Assembly: GCF_041679265.1 (NCBI RefSeq) | Contig: NZ_JBGFSM010000006.1 | Span: forward strand, 1 to 64,000 | Source: Autumnicola sp041679265 | GTDB lineage: Bacteria > Bacteroidota > Bacteroidia > Flavobacteriales > Flavobacteriaceae | Direction: 5' to 3' | Length of the DNA: 64,000 nucleotides | Shown: piece after piece, positions 1 to 9,088 of the stretch | How positions within the stretch are numbered: position 1 is the first letter of the stretch | How the letters are laid out: each line of letters opens with the position of its first letter | Position numbers and translations under genes: made by a program | Notes under the pieces: generated by a model | What the model was told of the DNA's origin: nothing | What the model saw: the letters and a program-made list of their open reading frames with translations, nothing else | The model's database searches: none

Positions 1-1
1 A

Positions 2-2248
2 GGAAGCGGCACGGTACAGTCTTTAGATCTTTCCGATAACGAGCTTTCCATCTCTGGAGGAAATAAAATAACTTTTGATAACTGGGATACCGATGCAACC
101 GATGATTTCTCGGGAGATTATGACGACCTTCAGAATAAACCTGAGCTTTTCAGCGGAAATTTTAATGACCTTCTAAATCTGCCAAATCTGTATACTTCTG
201 AAGAGGTGGACAGCCTGATGGTAAACGCGGGAGGAAGCGGCACGGTGCAGTCTTTAGATCTTTCCGATAATGAACTATCTATTTCAGGAGGAAACAAAAT
301 AACTTTTGATAACTGGGATACCGATGCTACTGATGATTTCTCGGGAGATTTTAATGACCTCCTGAATATTCCGAATCTGTATACTTCAGAAGAAGTGGAT
401 AGCCTGATGGTAAATGCGGGAGGAAGCGGTACGGTGCAGTCTTTAGATCTTTCCGATAACGAACTATCTATTTCAGGAGGAAACAAAATAACTTTTGAAA
501 ACTGGGATACCGATGCTACCGATGATTTCTCGGGAGATTTTAATGACCTTCTGAATCTGCCAAATCTGTATACTTCCGAAGAGGTGGACAGCCTGATGGT
601 AAACGCGGGAGGAAGCGGTACGGTGCAGTCTTTAGATCTTTCCGATAACGAACTTTCCATTTCAGGAGGAAACAAAATAACTTTTGATAACTGGGATACC
701 GATGCTACTGATGATTTCTCGGGAAATTTTAATGACCTCCTGAATATGCCAAATCTGTATACCTCAGAAGAAGTGGATAGCCTGATGGTAAATGCGGGAG
801 GAAGCGGCACGGTACAATCTTTAGATCTTTCCGATAACCAGCTTTCCATTTCAGGAGGAAACAAAATAACTTTTGATAACTGGGATACCGATGCTACCGA
901 TGATTTCTCGGGAGATTTTAATGACCTTCTGAATCTGCCAAATCTGTATACTTCCGAAGAAGTGGATAGCCTGATGGTAAATGCGGGAGGAAGCGGTACG
1001 GTGCAGTCTTTAGATCTTTCCGATAACCAGCTTTCCATTTCAGGAGGAAACAAAATAACTTTTGAAAACTGGGATACCGATGCTACTGATGATTTCTCGG
1101 GAAACTATGACGACCTTCAGAATAAACCTGAGCTTTTCAGCGGAAATTTTAATGACCTTCTGAACATGCCGAATTTGTATACTTCCGAAGAGGTAGATAG
1201 CCTGATGGTAAACGCGGGAGGAAACGGCACGGTGCAGTCTTTAGATCTTTCCGATAACGAGCTTTCCATTTCAGGAGGAAATAAAATAACTTTTGAAAAC
1301 TGGGACACCGATGCTACCGATGATTTCTCGGGAAACTATGACGACCTTCAGAATAAACCTGAGCTTTTCAGCGGAAATTTTAATGACCTTCTGAATCTGC
1401 CAAATCTGTATACTTCCGAAGAAGTGGACAGCCTGATGGTAAATGCGGGAGGAAGCGGTACGGTACAATCTTTAGATCTTTCCGATAACCAGCTTTCCAT
1501 CTCTGGAGGAAACAAAATAACTTTTGATAACTGGGATACCGATGCTACCGATGATTTCTCCGGAAATTATGACGACCTTCAGAATAAACCTGAGCTTTTC
1601 AGCGGAAATTTTAATGACCTTCTGAATCTGCCAAATCTGTATACTTCAGAAGAAGTGGATAGCCTGATGGTAAATGCGGGAGGAAGCGGTACGGTACAAT
1701 CTTTAGATCTTTCCGATAACCAGCTTTCCATTTCAGGAGGAAACAAAATAACTTTTGATAACTGGGATACCGATGCTACTGATGATTTCTCGGGAGATTT
1801 TAATGACCTCCTGAATATTCCGAATCTGTATACTTCAGAAGAAGTGGATAGCCTGATGGTAAATGCGGGAGGAAGCGGTACGGTGCAGTCTTTAGATCTT
1901 TCCGATAACGAGCTTTCCATTTCAGGAGGAAATAAAATAACTTTTGCTAACTGGGATACCGATGCTACCGATGATTTCTCGGGAAATTATGACGACCTTC
2001 AGAATAAACCTGAGCTTTTCAGCGGAAATTATAATGACCTTCTGAACATGCCGAATTTGTATACTTCCGAAGAGGTGGATAGCCTGATGGTAAACGCGGG
2101 AGGAAGCGGCACGGTGCAGTCTTTAGATCTTTCCGATAACGAGCTTTCCATTTCAGGAGGAAATAAGATCACCTTTGATAACTGGGACACCGATGCTACC
2201 GATGATTTTGATGGAAAATACGCTAGTCTTATAGGTGCTCCCCAAGTC
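2..2248 (+). repeat. Coding tandem repeat array, 189-bp and 231-bp units
   Basis: Unit starts (TAT of YTSEEV) lie at 191, 380, 569, 758, 947, 1178, 1409, 1640, 1829 and 2060; the window opens inside another unit. Spacing is 189 bp for short units and 231 bp for long ones, which carry an extra 42 bp encoding NYDDLQNKPELFSG. From 191 the order is S S S S L L L S L S. Copies differ at few, mostly synonymous positions, which indicates recent duplication or gene conversion. A degenerate 192-bp unit follows at 2249-2440. Confidence 0.95.
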
Positions 2249-2800
2249 TACACAAAATCTGAAATTGATAATCTTATTGCTGATAATAGTGGTTCAAGTA
2301 GTACAAACCAATTTTTGACTCTTAATGAAGATCAATTGAGCATTTCTGATGGGAACACAGTTTCTTTTCAGTCCTGGGACATGGACGTCACAGATGATTT
2401 TGACGGGAAGTATTCCAGTTTAACAGATGCTCCTGAAGTTTATACCCGGGCGCAGGTAGATAGCATAAAACAAGCACTATTGGAGAATATTAGTAATGTG
2501 TATATAAAAAAACCAGTTGTTGTTAACATTTCCTCTTCAAGAAATATATCTTCAGGCGATATTAGCAATACCATTGCCTGTACTGCATCTTCTACCTTAA
2601 CCATTAGCTCTAACTTTAATGAAATGAAGGTGGGACAAACTATTAATCTTGAAGTTCATGGTACCATACTTAGCATAAAGGCAGATTCCGGAGTGACTCT
2701 AAATGGCACCTCGGCAGGAAACGCCAGTATTGGTAATAATGAGGCTTATACAGGAGGAATATTAAGAAAAACAGGTACAAATTCTTATATTGTATTGTAA
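2..2800 (+). CDS. Tandem-repeat surface / tail-fibre-like protein (5' end outside window)
   Basis: The frame is open from the window edge, so this is the C-terminal part (about 930 residues) of a larger protein. It consists of ten near-identical units of 63 or 77 residues, each starting with YTSEEVDSLMVNAGG and carrying SLDLSDN, LSISGGNKITF, NWDTDATDDFSG and an N-D-L-L-N-x-P-N segment; two degenerate units follow (YTKSEIDNL, YTRAQVDS). The YTxxEVD and DYDDLxNKP motifs are typical of phage tail-fibre and Bacteroidota adhesin repeats. The last ~110 residues are a different Ser/Thr/Asn-rich, probably beta-structured cap. There is no type-9 secretion C-terminal signature. Its TAA overlaps the next ATG (TAATG), so the two are probably co-translated. 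A surface fibre or adhesin is inferred; function is unproven. Confidence 0.75.
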   Translation, partial: GSGTVQSLDLSDNELSISGGNKITFDNWDTDATDDFSGDYDDLQNKPELFSGNFNDLLNLPNLYTSEEVDSLMVNAGGSGTVQSLDLSDNELSISGGNKITFDNWDTDATDDFSGDFNDLLNIPNLYTSEEVDSLMVNAGGSGTVQSLDLSDNELSISGGNKITFENWDTDATDDFSGDFNDLLNLPNLYTSEEVDSLMVNAGGSGTVQSLDLSDNELSISGGNKITFDNWDTDATDDFSGNFNDLLNMPNLYTSEEVDSLMVNAGGSGTVQSLDLSDNQLSISGGNKITFDNWDTDATDDFSGDFNDLLNLPNLYTSEEVDSLMVNAGGSGTVQSLDLSDNQLSISGGNKITFENWDTDATDDFSGNYDDLQNKPELFSGNFNDLLNMPNLYTSEEVDSLMVNAGGNGTVQSLDLSDNELSISGGNKITFENWDTDATDDFSGNYDDLQNKPELFSGNFNDLLNLPNLYTSEEVDSLMVNAGGSGTVQSLDLSDNQLSISGGNKITFDNWDTDATDDFSGNYDDLQNKPELFSGNFNDLLNLPNLYTSEEVDSLMVNAGGSGTVQSLDLSDNQLSISGGNKITFDNWDTDATDDFSGDFNDLLNIPNLYTSEEVDSLMVNAGGSGTVQSLDLSDNELSISGGNKITFANWDTDATDDFSGNYDDLQNKPELFSGNYNDLLNMPNLYTSEEVDSLMVNAGGSGTVQSLDLSDNELSISGGNKITFDNWDTDATDDFDGKYASLIGAPQVYTKSEIDNLIADNSGSSSTNQFLTLNEDQLSISDGNTVSFQSWDMDVTDDFDGKYSSLTDAPEVYTRAQVDSIKQALLENISNVYIKKPVVVNISSSRNISSGDISNTIACTASSTLTISSNFNEMKVGQTINLEVHGTILSIKADSGVTLNGTSAGNASIGNNEAYTGGILRKTGTNSYIVL

Positions 2801-5800
2801 TGAGAAATATAATTTGTTTACTAATCTCCGTCTGTTTCTGTAGCGCAGCTTTTGCTCAAAATTTTCATTACGCATTAAATCCGCCACAAGGTGCTATTAA
2901 TAATTGTGATGTAAATACTGGAGGTGTTCAGTTTGATGGTGTAAATGACTGGATAGATATTCCCGACATCATGCTTTCCGGAGATTTTACTATAGAATTT
3001 TGGGCAAAACTTGAAGGAGAAATAACTAATGATGATGCAGTACTAGGGCAAGTTGGTAAAGGTCCAGATATAAATTTTGACTGGAAAAAGGTAAGAATTT
3101 ATGTACCCAATGAGGGCTCTGCAGGAAGAGTAATTTATGCCAATACAACTGTAAACCCCGGAGAGTGGAATCATTTTGCTTTTATTAGAAAAGGCAGGTC
3201 CATTAGACTATATATAAATGGTGCAGAAGATAAAATCACTACTACTAACTGGTCTGGAAATTTTCCAATCAAGGCTTTAGGTCGAGGCAATGCTGGTTTT
3301 TTTGGAGGATGCCTGGATGAATTAAGGATCTGGAACAAGGCAAGAACCTTTGAAGATATAGCTAATAACTTTAAACAGGAAATAAATCCACATGCTGATG
3401 GATTGGTTGCCTATTATGACTTCAATGCTACAGGAAAAGAGGTTGTAGATCTTTCTGGTATTACAGGCAATGGGGTGTTGGGGGCAACATTGGCCTCAGG
3501 AAATGATGACCCTTCCAGAAACAATGATGTTCCCGGAATTTGCAATTACCTGCCACAATCCCTAAATGCTCTTGAAAAAAACTCGTATGTTCTTAACAGG
3601 GCAACTACCACCTCGGCGGGGGTGTATGCAGAAGATGGAACTCTGGTTAGGACATTATGGAATAATAAATTTCAACAGGCAGGTACCTATCCGCTCAACT
3701 GGGATAATAAAGATGATGCGGGAAACACAGTAAATTCCGGTAGTTATTACATTAAACTCCTCACTAATAACCTTATTGCCGAGTGGGAAGGACCAATAGG
3801 CAATAATTCCCCATATCTTACTGGAGAAGGGGTGCAAACTTCTTATGAGCAGCTGCGAAGCATGTCCATTGTAGATGGTTATGCATATTTAGCTGCCGGT
3901 TTTAATGAAGGAAAAGCGGCACAGTGGAAAATAAATTTAAACAATCCTAATGTTCGAATACCCATAAGAATACTTAAAGAAGGTGTCTTTGGGAATGGCC
4001 AGGAAACAGAATATTCCACTACCGATGGAAAAACCGTTTATTACGGGGGGTATGACGACTGGGGAAGGGATAAGGTGAGTTTTATATTTGGCATTAACCC
4101 GGAAGATGACTCCTTTCATACCTTTAGCAATGGCAGTGCTTATACCACGGCTGCGGGAGGAGACACCTACACTTCTGCCATTGGGGTAATGACTGATGAA
4201 GTAGAATATGATAAATTTATTTCAGGGATGGCCGTACAACGTGATGGAGATTTTCTTTTTGTTTCGTATCTCAATCTTAATGAAATAAGAGTATATCAAA
4301 AAAATACTGGAAGCCTGATAAGGAAAATACCTATAAATAAACCTGCATTAACCGCTATTGAAGCAAATGGCACGGGTGATATTTGGTTACAGCATAATGG
4401 CAATATAGTAGAGAAATTCAAAATACACAGCGATGGCAATCTTAGTGCCACGGGTATTAAAATTGAAGGCACCAACAAGGTTCATGCTATGGGTGCAGAT
4501 CATTCAGGAAACCTCATTGCCATAGTAGATGGGATGACGCAAACCGTAAAAAGATTTTCAACCACAGATGGTTCTTTTTTAAATTCCTTCGGGCAAAATG
4601 GCGGCTATGCCGGTAATCCCACCGTTCTGGATGATAAGTTTTACTTTTCTGATCGCCGGGACGACGGGAAATTTCTTCGGGGTGCAAAAACCTTCATCAC
4701 TTATGAGACAGATGGCAGCTACTGGGTGGGAGATACCTACAATATGCGGGTTATGCATTTTAGTGGTGCAGATAAACTCCTTAATAAGATTGAATATCAG
4801 GGTGAGGTACGTTCAGCTACCGTAGACCCTAATGATCCTACAAGAGTTTTTGCTGATTATATGGAATTTAAAGTAGATTATAGTAAAGAACTTGGAGGCA
4901 ATAATGGCTCCTGGAAAACAGTGAGAAATTGGAGATATCATACTGAAGGGTTTGAAAATTGGTACTATAAGCTTAGGTTTGTTTATACCTTATCTAACGG
5001 CAGAACATACGCCCAAATAAATCCTTCCAAGGCCGATGATCCCTTTGTGATTTTTGAACTGGATCCTGACTACGGATTAAGAAATACGGGCATTAAATTC
5101 CCTAAGGGCGGTAACCCATGGGTACTGGATTGGTTTTTAAAGGCTGATGGTTCCATGAGAAAATATACCCTATCTGGCGAGGAAAATGCCCGTACAGTTA
5201 CCTGGGCAGAAGCGCCACTTACAGGATTTGATGCTAATAAAAATCCGCAATGGGGAAGTTTAAGAACAATCGCACAATTAAAAAACCAGGATAAACTTCA
5301 GCCATATCACCGTTATGGAATTTTTCAGAATACGCCTCCTATCCCAGACCTCTCTAAGAACGGGGTATTGGTTTCTTATGAAAACCATCATCCCGGCCTT
5401 GGAACTACGGGCTATCACCTGGGTGGTCTTAAACCAGGAACAAATGAGTGGTTGTGGAAAGCCATGCCCAGTACACCTGAAGACTACTCAGGCCCCTTCC
5501 CCACAGATGGAAGGTATGATATAGGGAATGGTGTACATTATCCCGGTGGTCCGGCTATAGTAATAGATGATCTTATATTTGCCGGTTACCATGGCGAACT
5601 ATGGAAAAACTCTACTGTTAATATGTGGTATATCTACAGGGACGACGGCTTGATGCTTAAGTTATTTGGAGTTAAAGGTACCGATGTTGCTAATGAAAGC
5701 ACACCTTATGGTTCTGCCGGTAATGCTCTTTCTGCCAATGTTGTAAAAATTGGAGAAGTCTATTATTTATATCATGCAGATGAAAATGCCCATGGAGGTG

Positions 5801-5868
5801 TAAACCGCTGGAAAATCTCAAATATTGAAAGCATCCAGGAGCAGCAGGTAAAAGTAGAGATGGAATAG
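2800..5868 (+). CDS. Secreted LamG / FlgD-like / beta-propeller protein
   Basis: A 1022-residue protein with a Sec signal peptide (MRNIICLLISVCFCSAAFAQ, cut after AFA). Residues ~30-190 form a laminin-G/concanavalin-like jelly roll, with FTIEFWAKLEG and the family hallmark CLDELRIWNKAR. Residues ~262-325 look like a FlgD-type Ig module (GVYAEDGTLVRTLW and WDNKDDAGNTVNSGSYYIKL). The remaining ~680 residues are rich in short beta strands with repeated Gly/Asp turns, like an NHL/YncE-type propeller. No catalytic motif or T9SS sorting domain was recognised. The ATG overlaps the stop of the repeat protein by one base, so the two probably act together at the cell surface, the LamG part perhaps binding glycan. 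Domain calls rest on pattern recognition only. Confidence 0.75.
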   Translation: MRNIICLLISVCFCSAAFAQNFHYALNPPQGAINNCDVNTGGVQFDGVNDWIDIPDIMLSGDFTIEFWAKLEGEITNDDAVLGQVGKGPDINFDWKKVRIYVPNEGSAGRVIYANTTVNPGEWNHFAFIRKGRSIRLYINGAEDKITTTNWSGNFPIKALGRGNAGFFGGCLDELRIWNKARTFEDIANNFKQEINPHADGLVAYYDFNATGKEVVDLSGITGNGVLGATLASGNDDPSRNNDVPGICNYLPQSLNALEKNSYVLNRATTTSAGVYAEDGTLVRTLWNNKFQQAGTYPLNWDNKDDAGNTVNSGSYYIKLLTNNLIAEWEGPIGNNSPYLTGEGVQTSYEQLRSMSIVDGYAYLAAGFNEGKAAQWKINLNNPNVRIPIRILKEGVFGNGQETEYSTTDGKTVYYGGYDDWGRDKVSFIFGINPEDDSFHTFSNGSAYTTAAGGDTYTSAIGVMTDEVEYDKFISGMAVQRDGDFLFVSYLNLNEIRVYQKNTGSLIRKIPINKPALTAIEANGTGDIWLQHNGNIVEKFKIHSDGNLSATGIKIEGTNKVHAMGADHSGNLIAIVDGMTQTVKRFSTTDGSFLNSFGQNGGYAGNPTVLDDKFYFSDRRDDGKFLRGAKTFITYETDGSYWVGDTYNMRVMHFSGADKLLNKIEYQGEVRSATVDPNDPTRVFADYMEFKVDYSKELGGNNGSWKTVRNWRYHTEGFENWYYKLRFVYTLSNGRTYAQINPSKADDPFVIFELDPDYGLRNTGIKFPKGGNPWVLDWFLKADGSMRKYTLSGEENARTVTWAEAPLTGFDANKNPQWGSLRTIAQLKNQDKLQPYHRYGIFQNTPPIPDLSKNGVLVSYENHHPGLGTTGYHLGGLKPGTNEWLWKAMPSTPEDYSGPFPTDGRYDIGNGVHYPGGPAIVIDDLIFAGYHGELWKNSTVNMWYIYRDDGLMLKLFGVKGTDVANESTPYGSAGNALSANVVKIGEVYYLYHADENAHGGVNRWKISNIESIQEQQVKVEME

Positions 5869-5888
5869 CTATAAAGCAAGTCATTTCT

Positions 5889-5938
5889 AATACAAAACGC
5901 GGTCTGAAAAACTGTTATTTCAGACCGCGTTTTGTATT
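5889..5938. terminator. Bidirectional terminator, 21-bp perfect stem
   Basis: Arms 5889-5909 and 5918-5938 are perfectly complementary with an 8-nt loop. The core is CGCGGTCTGAAA; the outer arms are A-rich on the left and T-rich on the right, so a U-run forms in both directions. It separates the LamG gene from the convergent polysaccharide cluster. Confidence 0.9.
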
Positions 5939-6016
5939 GTAAGTGTAATCATAGATAATAATACGCTTAGGGAACTTCAGAAATTGGAAAAACCGGGAGC
6001 AGTTCCCTCTTTTTGC

Positions 6017-6892
6017 TTATTCATCACTTTCATTTATAACAGAAGAATTTGCTGAAAATATTTGTTCTATATCCTGAAGGCTTATTTGCTTCCCCACAAA
6101 ATTTCTTAATAAAGATAAAAGAATCATTGTTAAATGTGTTCCTACATAAATTGTAAACACTAAACTGAAATCCCTTAAAGGAATTTGATCAAAAATAATA
6201 TAGGGAGCTAAAAATAGAAAAATAATCAGATATCGAATCCAGACGTATTTCATAAGCTGGATATTAATATACCAGAAATCCATTTTTCTACTGGCATATT
6301 CAATACTAAAGAAGCATGCTGTAGACAGCAGTAAGAGTGTAACCAACATAAAAGGAACATGGTCCATAGCAAGTATTAAAAAAGCAGATGGAATAAACCC
6401 TTTTAGAAAACGAAGGATCATAAATAAAGGAACCCGGAATCTCTCCTTAAGATTTCCATAAACAAAATAAATAAGAAACATGGAGGTGTACAACCAAACA
6501 ATTTCCACATTTACCCAGGAATCTACAAAAGAAAGTATGCCATAAACAATTATAATCCTCATAAATATGGCAAAATACACATGCCTTTCTGGCACAGGAT
6601 TTTTATATATTATCTTGCATATTTTTTTATTTTCCTTTTTAATAGAAATATTATCTGTGTAAATATATCCTACTTCATAGGCTACTGAGAAAACGAGCAA
6701 ATGGAATATAAATCCAGAAATATTAAAAAGATCAAGGCCTTCCAGTACAACAAGAGCATAAATAGGAATCCAAATATAATCTCGTAACATTGAAGAAAAA
6801 TATGCCACCACACTGGTTCGCCAATTACTATCATGTCTTCTTTTATACCTTTCTAAGGTATAAAGCAATGGAACTTTTAGTTCTAATTTCAT
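6017..6892 (-). CDS. UbiA-like integral membrane protein
   Basis: This 291-residue protein has about eight hydrophobic segments. Near residue 95 it has YEVGYIYTDNISIKKE, which resembles the first Asp-rich, prenyl-diphosphate-binding motif of UbiA prenyltransferases (NDxxD), but only weakly; the second motif is not evident. It is the last gene of the polysaccharide cluster and follows a HAD phosphatase by 87 bp. UbiA + HAD is the pairing seen for decaprenyl-phosphate phosphoribose synthesis (DPPR synthase and its phosphatase), so a polyprenyl-phosphate-linked sugar step is a reasonable inference. It could instead be an unrelated polytopic membrane protein. Confidence 0.5.
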   Translation of the reverse strand: MKLELKVPLLYTLERYKRRHDSNWRTSVVAYFSSMLRDYIWIPIYALVVLEGLDLFNISGFIFHLLVFSVAYEVGYIYTDNISIKKENKKICKIIYKNPVPERHVYFAIFMRIIIVYGILSFVDSWVNVEIVWLYTSMFLIYFVYGNLKERFRVPLFMILRFLKGFIPSAFLILAMDHVPFMLVTLLLLSTACFFSIEYASRKMDFWYINIQLMKYVWIRYLIIFLFLAPYIIFDQIPLRDFSLVFTIYVGTHLTMILLSLLRNFVGKQISLQDIEQIFSANSSVINESDE

Positions 6893-6979
6893 AATTAATT
6901 ATATAATGGTTAGTCTAACAGATTAGCCACTTTAATTAAAGAAACATGTTTTGGGAATGATGTAGGGGATTTTTAAAAT

Positions 6980-7588
6980 TTATACTTCCACAATCTTATC
7001 CATATAAGGAATAAGCTCTCCTTCTGACGCTAAATCATCTGTATAGTAGATCATTTTCTCCTTTTCTTCTTTAATAAATTGCACTTTAAAATTGCCGTAA
7101 GTATCAGTTTTGATACCGCTTATGCTTCCTTTTTTAAAAAGAAATTCTGTACAAATAACTTTTTTAAAACCAAATAATGCTGCTATTTGCTGTGCCGGAA
7201 CCTCTGTGCATCCCGTTAGCAATACATCTGCAGAGCTTTTATCTTTTATTAAGAACTGCCCAAGAGAAGTAAGGGATTCCATGAATATTGGGTGATAGAC
7301 CTTGTTAAAGTAATTTTCCAGGTCGGCTTTTTTCTGACCTTTAAAATAAATCTTAATAAGTAGTCTTCTTGATTTTATGGGATGATAATTTTTTGTGTAA
7401 ATAAGAAAAATGGCAATAGCGCGTCCTAAAAACAGTCGGCCATATTTCTTTTTATACCGAAGGAAACCATGTACAAAATCAAATGTGCTGTTTAAAGAGG
7501 ATAAAGTTCCATCCAGGTCATAATAATGTTTTACTGTAGCTTTAGCAAAATCATTTAGTACAGACTTTTCTTTTTCTTTAATTTTCAT
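6980..7588 (-). CDS. HAD-IB family phosphatase
   Basis: A 202-residue HAD-superfamily hydrolase. Motif I is YYDLDGTL (nucleophile and acid/base Asp) near residue 23, motif II is LLTGCTE near residue 123 and motif IV is YYTDDLASEGEL near residue 184, the order found in SerB-like class IB phosphatases. The cap is helical and basic (KKKYGRLFLGRAIA), which may place it on the membrane. It sits 39 bp after the GT2 gene and just before the UbiA-like gene in the same transcription unit, so its substrate is probably a sugar phosphate or polyprenyl-linked phosphate. The substrate is not established by sequence. Confidence 0.75.
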   Translation of the reverse strand: MKIKEKEKSVLNDFAKATVKHYYDLDGTLSSLNSTFDFVHGFLRYKKKYGRLFLGRAIAIFLIYTKNYHPIKSRRLLIKIYFKGQKKADLENYFNKVYHPIFMESLTSLGQFLIKDKSSADVLLTGCTEVPAQQIAALFGFKKVICTEFLFKKGSISGIKTDTYGNFKVQFIKEEKEKMIYYTDDLASEGELIPYMDKIVEV

Positions 7589-7627
7589 AAGTGCAGATGC
7601 GATAATTTTACCACTTCTATAGTAGAG

Positions 7628-8488
7628 TTAGGAGTTTTCAAATGTCATATTTGCAGAAACAGCCTTTGAATCTTCAGCTTTTGGCTTCTCCTTATGAAGT
7701 TCTTTCATCTTAATTTGAATAAGAAATTCATAATATGCCATGTTAATACAATAAATAAACCCGGGAGTTCCTTCAGTAAAACCAAGGTTTAGAAAATAAG
7801 CCTGGAAAAATCTCAAGAAAGGCCAACCAGGTATCCTGCTCAACCAGGATTTTAATGCCGGATTTCTTACACTGGCATCTTTGGTAAATATCTTTTTAAA
7901 AGGAGGGCGCTTCCCAGACCGTGCAACGGCTTCCTGCGTAGAATATTTATTATGTCGCTCCATCCAGTAAAACCATCCTTTTGAGAATCCGTAGTGCAGG
8001 TATGGCTCTTTTAAATATTGAATTTCACCCTGTACTTTATCCTCTTTTTGCCCATGTCCAAAATCGGTAAACCTGGCTTTCCCTTTACGCATAAGCCTAA
8101 ACTGCCATTTAGGAAAATTATCGCAACGCTTCAGCCATTTTCCATAAAGCATCATTTTCCAGCAACAGTAGTATCCGGCAACATTTTCATCTGCATCCCG
8201 AATTGCCTTCATTAATTCTGCCTTAAACTTTTTAGGTACTACTTCATCTGCATCTAAAAAAAGTATCCAGGTTTGAAGCTCCAGGTTATCCAGGGCGTAA
8301 TTTCTCTGTTCTCCAAAACTCTTAAAAGCGTTCCTGCTAACTTTTGCACCGTATTGTATGGCAATCTCTACCGTCCCATCTGTACTCCCGGAGTCAAGAA
8401 CATGAACATCATTGCACCAGCTTACAGAATTAAGGCACCTGGGTAAATCTTTTTCTTCATTCTTGGTAAGGACTACTATTGAAATCAT
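7628..8488 (-). CDS. Family 2 glycosyltransferase, WaaE/KdtX-like
   Basis: A 286-residue GT-A enzyme. It has the N-terminal ISIVVLTKNEEKDLPRCL strand, VLDSGSTDGT and the metal-binding FLDADE, followed by the tryptophan-rich part typical of the WaaE/KdtX group of LPS-core and capsule transferases (GYYCCWKMMLYGKWL, LHYGFSKGWFYWMERHNKY). ATG 8488 is chosen over the GTG at 8497, which would abut the preceding stop; the fold begins at once after the ATG. It probably adds a sugar to the growing repeat unit on the inner face of the membrane. Donor and acceptor are unknown. Confidence 0.85.
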   Translation of the reverse strand: MISIVVLTKNEEKDLPRCLNSVSWCNDVHVLDSGSTDGTVEIAIQYGAKVSRNAFKSFGEQRNYALDNLELQTWILFLDADEVVPKKFKAELMKAIRDADENVAGYYCCWKMMLYGKWLKRCDNFPKWQFRLMRKGKARFTDFGHGQKEDKVQGEIQYLKEPYLHYGFSKGWFYWMERHNKYSTQEAVARSGKRPPFKKIFTKDASVRNPALKSWLSRIPGWPFLRFFQAYFLNLGFTEGTPGFIYCINMAYYEFLIQIKMKELHKEKPKAEDSKAVSANMTFENS

Positions 8489-8497
8489 TTCCTGCAC

Positions 8498-9082
8498 TTA
8501 TAAATTTATTCCTTCCAGTTTTCTTTCTTTCACCGGAACGCAGGGATGGCCTGCACAAACCATCCATGTTGGCATATCTCGAGAAACCACGGCACGCGCG
8601 CCTATTACACTACCCTCCCCTATTTTAACGCCGGGATGCACAAAGGCTTCAGCAGCAATCCATGCATGTGCACCAACATTTATGGGCCTGGTATACAAGG
8701 GGAAACCAGGTTTTGTATAATCATGTGTGCCTGCTACCAGGTGCGCTCCCTGGGAAATTACGGCGCGCTTTCCTATAACAATTTTCCCCTGAGAATATAA
8801 GGTTACCCCATTTGCTATTCCACACTCATCCCCAAGCTCCAGGTTCCAGGGAGCCCAGATTTTCACCCCGGGATAAACATGTACACGTTTACCCAATTTT
8901 GCACCAAATAAACGTAGTAAAAATGCCCTCCATGCATGAAAAGGATTTGGGGTAAACCGGAACAGGAAGAAGCAGGCAAGGTTCCATATTAGCCGTTTCA
9001 ATCTATTCTGAAAACTGAAGGATGGCCCAGTAAAAGTATCTTCGTTAGTATTTGCTGAAAAATTTAAAACCGCCTTTTCCAT
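8498..9082 (-). CDS. Hexapeptide-repeat acetyltransferase, WcaF-like
   Basis: This 194-residue protein has a left-handed beta-helix of hexapeptide repeats (VYPGVKIWAPWNLELGDEC, IANGVTLYSQGKIVIGKRAV, VNVGAHAWIAAEAFVHPGVKIGEGSVIGARAVVS), with the catalytic-type His in LVAGTHDY. The layout and C-terminus (MPTWMVCAGHPCVPVKER) match the colanic-acid WcaF/NodL type of acetyl-CoA-dependent O-acetyltransferases. ATG 9082 is preferred to TTG 9088. The gene ends next to the start of the GT2 gene. It probably O-acetylates a sugar of the capsular repeat unit. Confidence 0.88.
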   Translation of the reverse strand: MEKAVLNFSANTNEDTFTGPSFSFQNRLKRLIWNLACFFLFRFTPNPFHAWRAFLLRLFGAKLGKRVHVYPGVKIWAPWNLELGDECGIANGVTLYSQGKIVIGKRAVISQGAHLVAGTHDYTKPGFPLYTRPINVGAHAWIAAEAFVHPGVKIGEGSVIGARAVVSRDMPTWMVCAGHPCVPVKERKLEGINL

Positions 9083-9088
9083 AATCAA

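Noticed and set aside
130..1920. Long antisense ORFs of up to 307 residues across the repeat array
   Set aside because: They are the reverse frame of a repeat whose unit is a multiple of three, so openness is inherited from one unit; the products show Ser/Arg-rich periodic sequence with no domain.
2..2248. Possible CRISPR-like or minisatellite non-coding array
   Set aside because: Unit length (189/231 bp), in-frame structure and amino-acid conservation show a coding repeat.
2800..5868. Type-9 secretion C-terminal signal on the LamG protein
   Set aside because: The last ~80 residues lack the T9SS type A or B motifs; the protein ends in a charged tail VKVEME.
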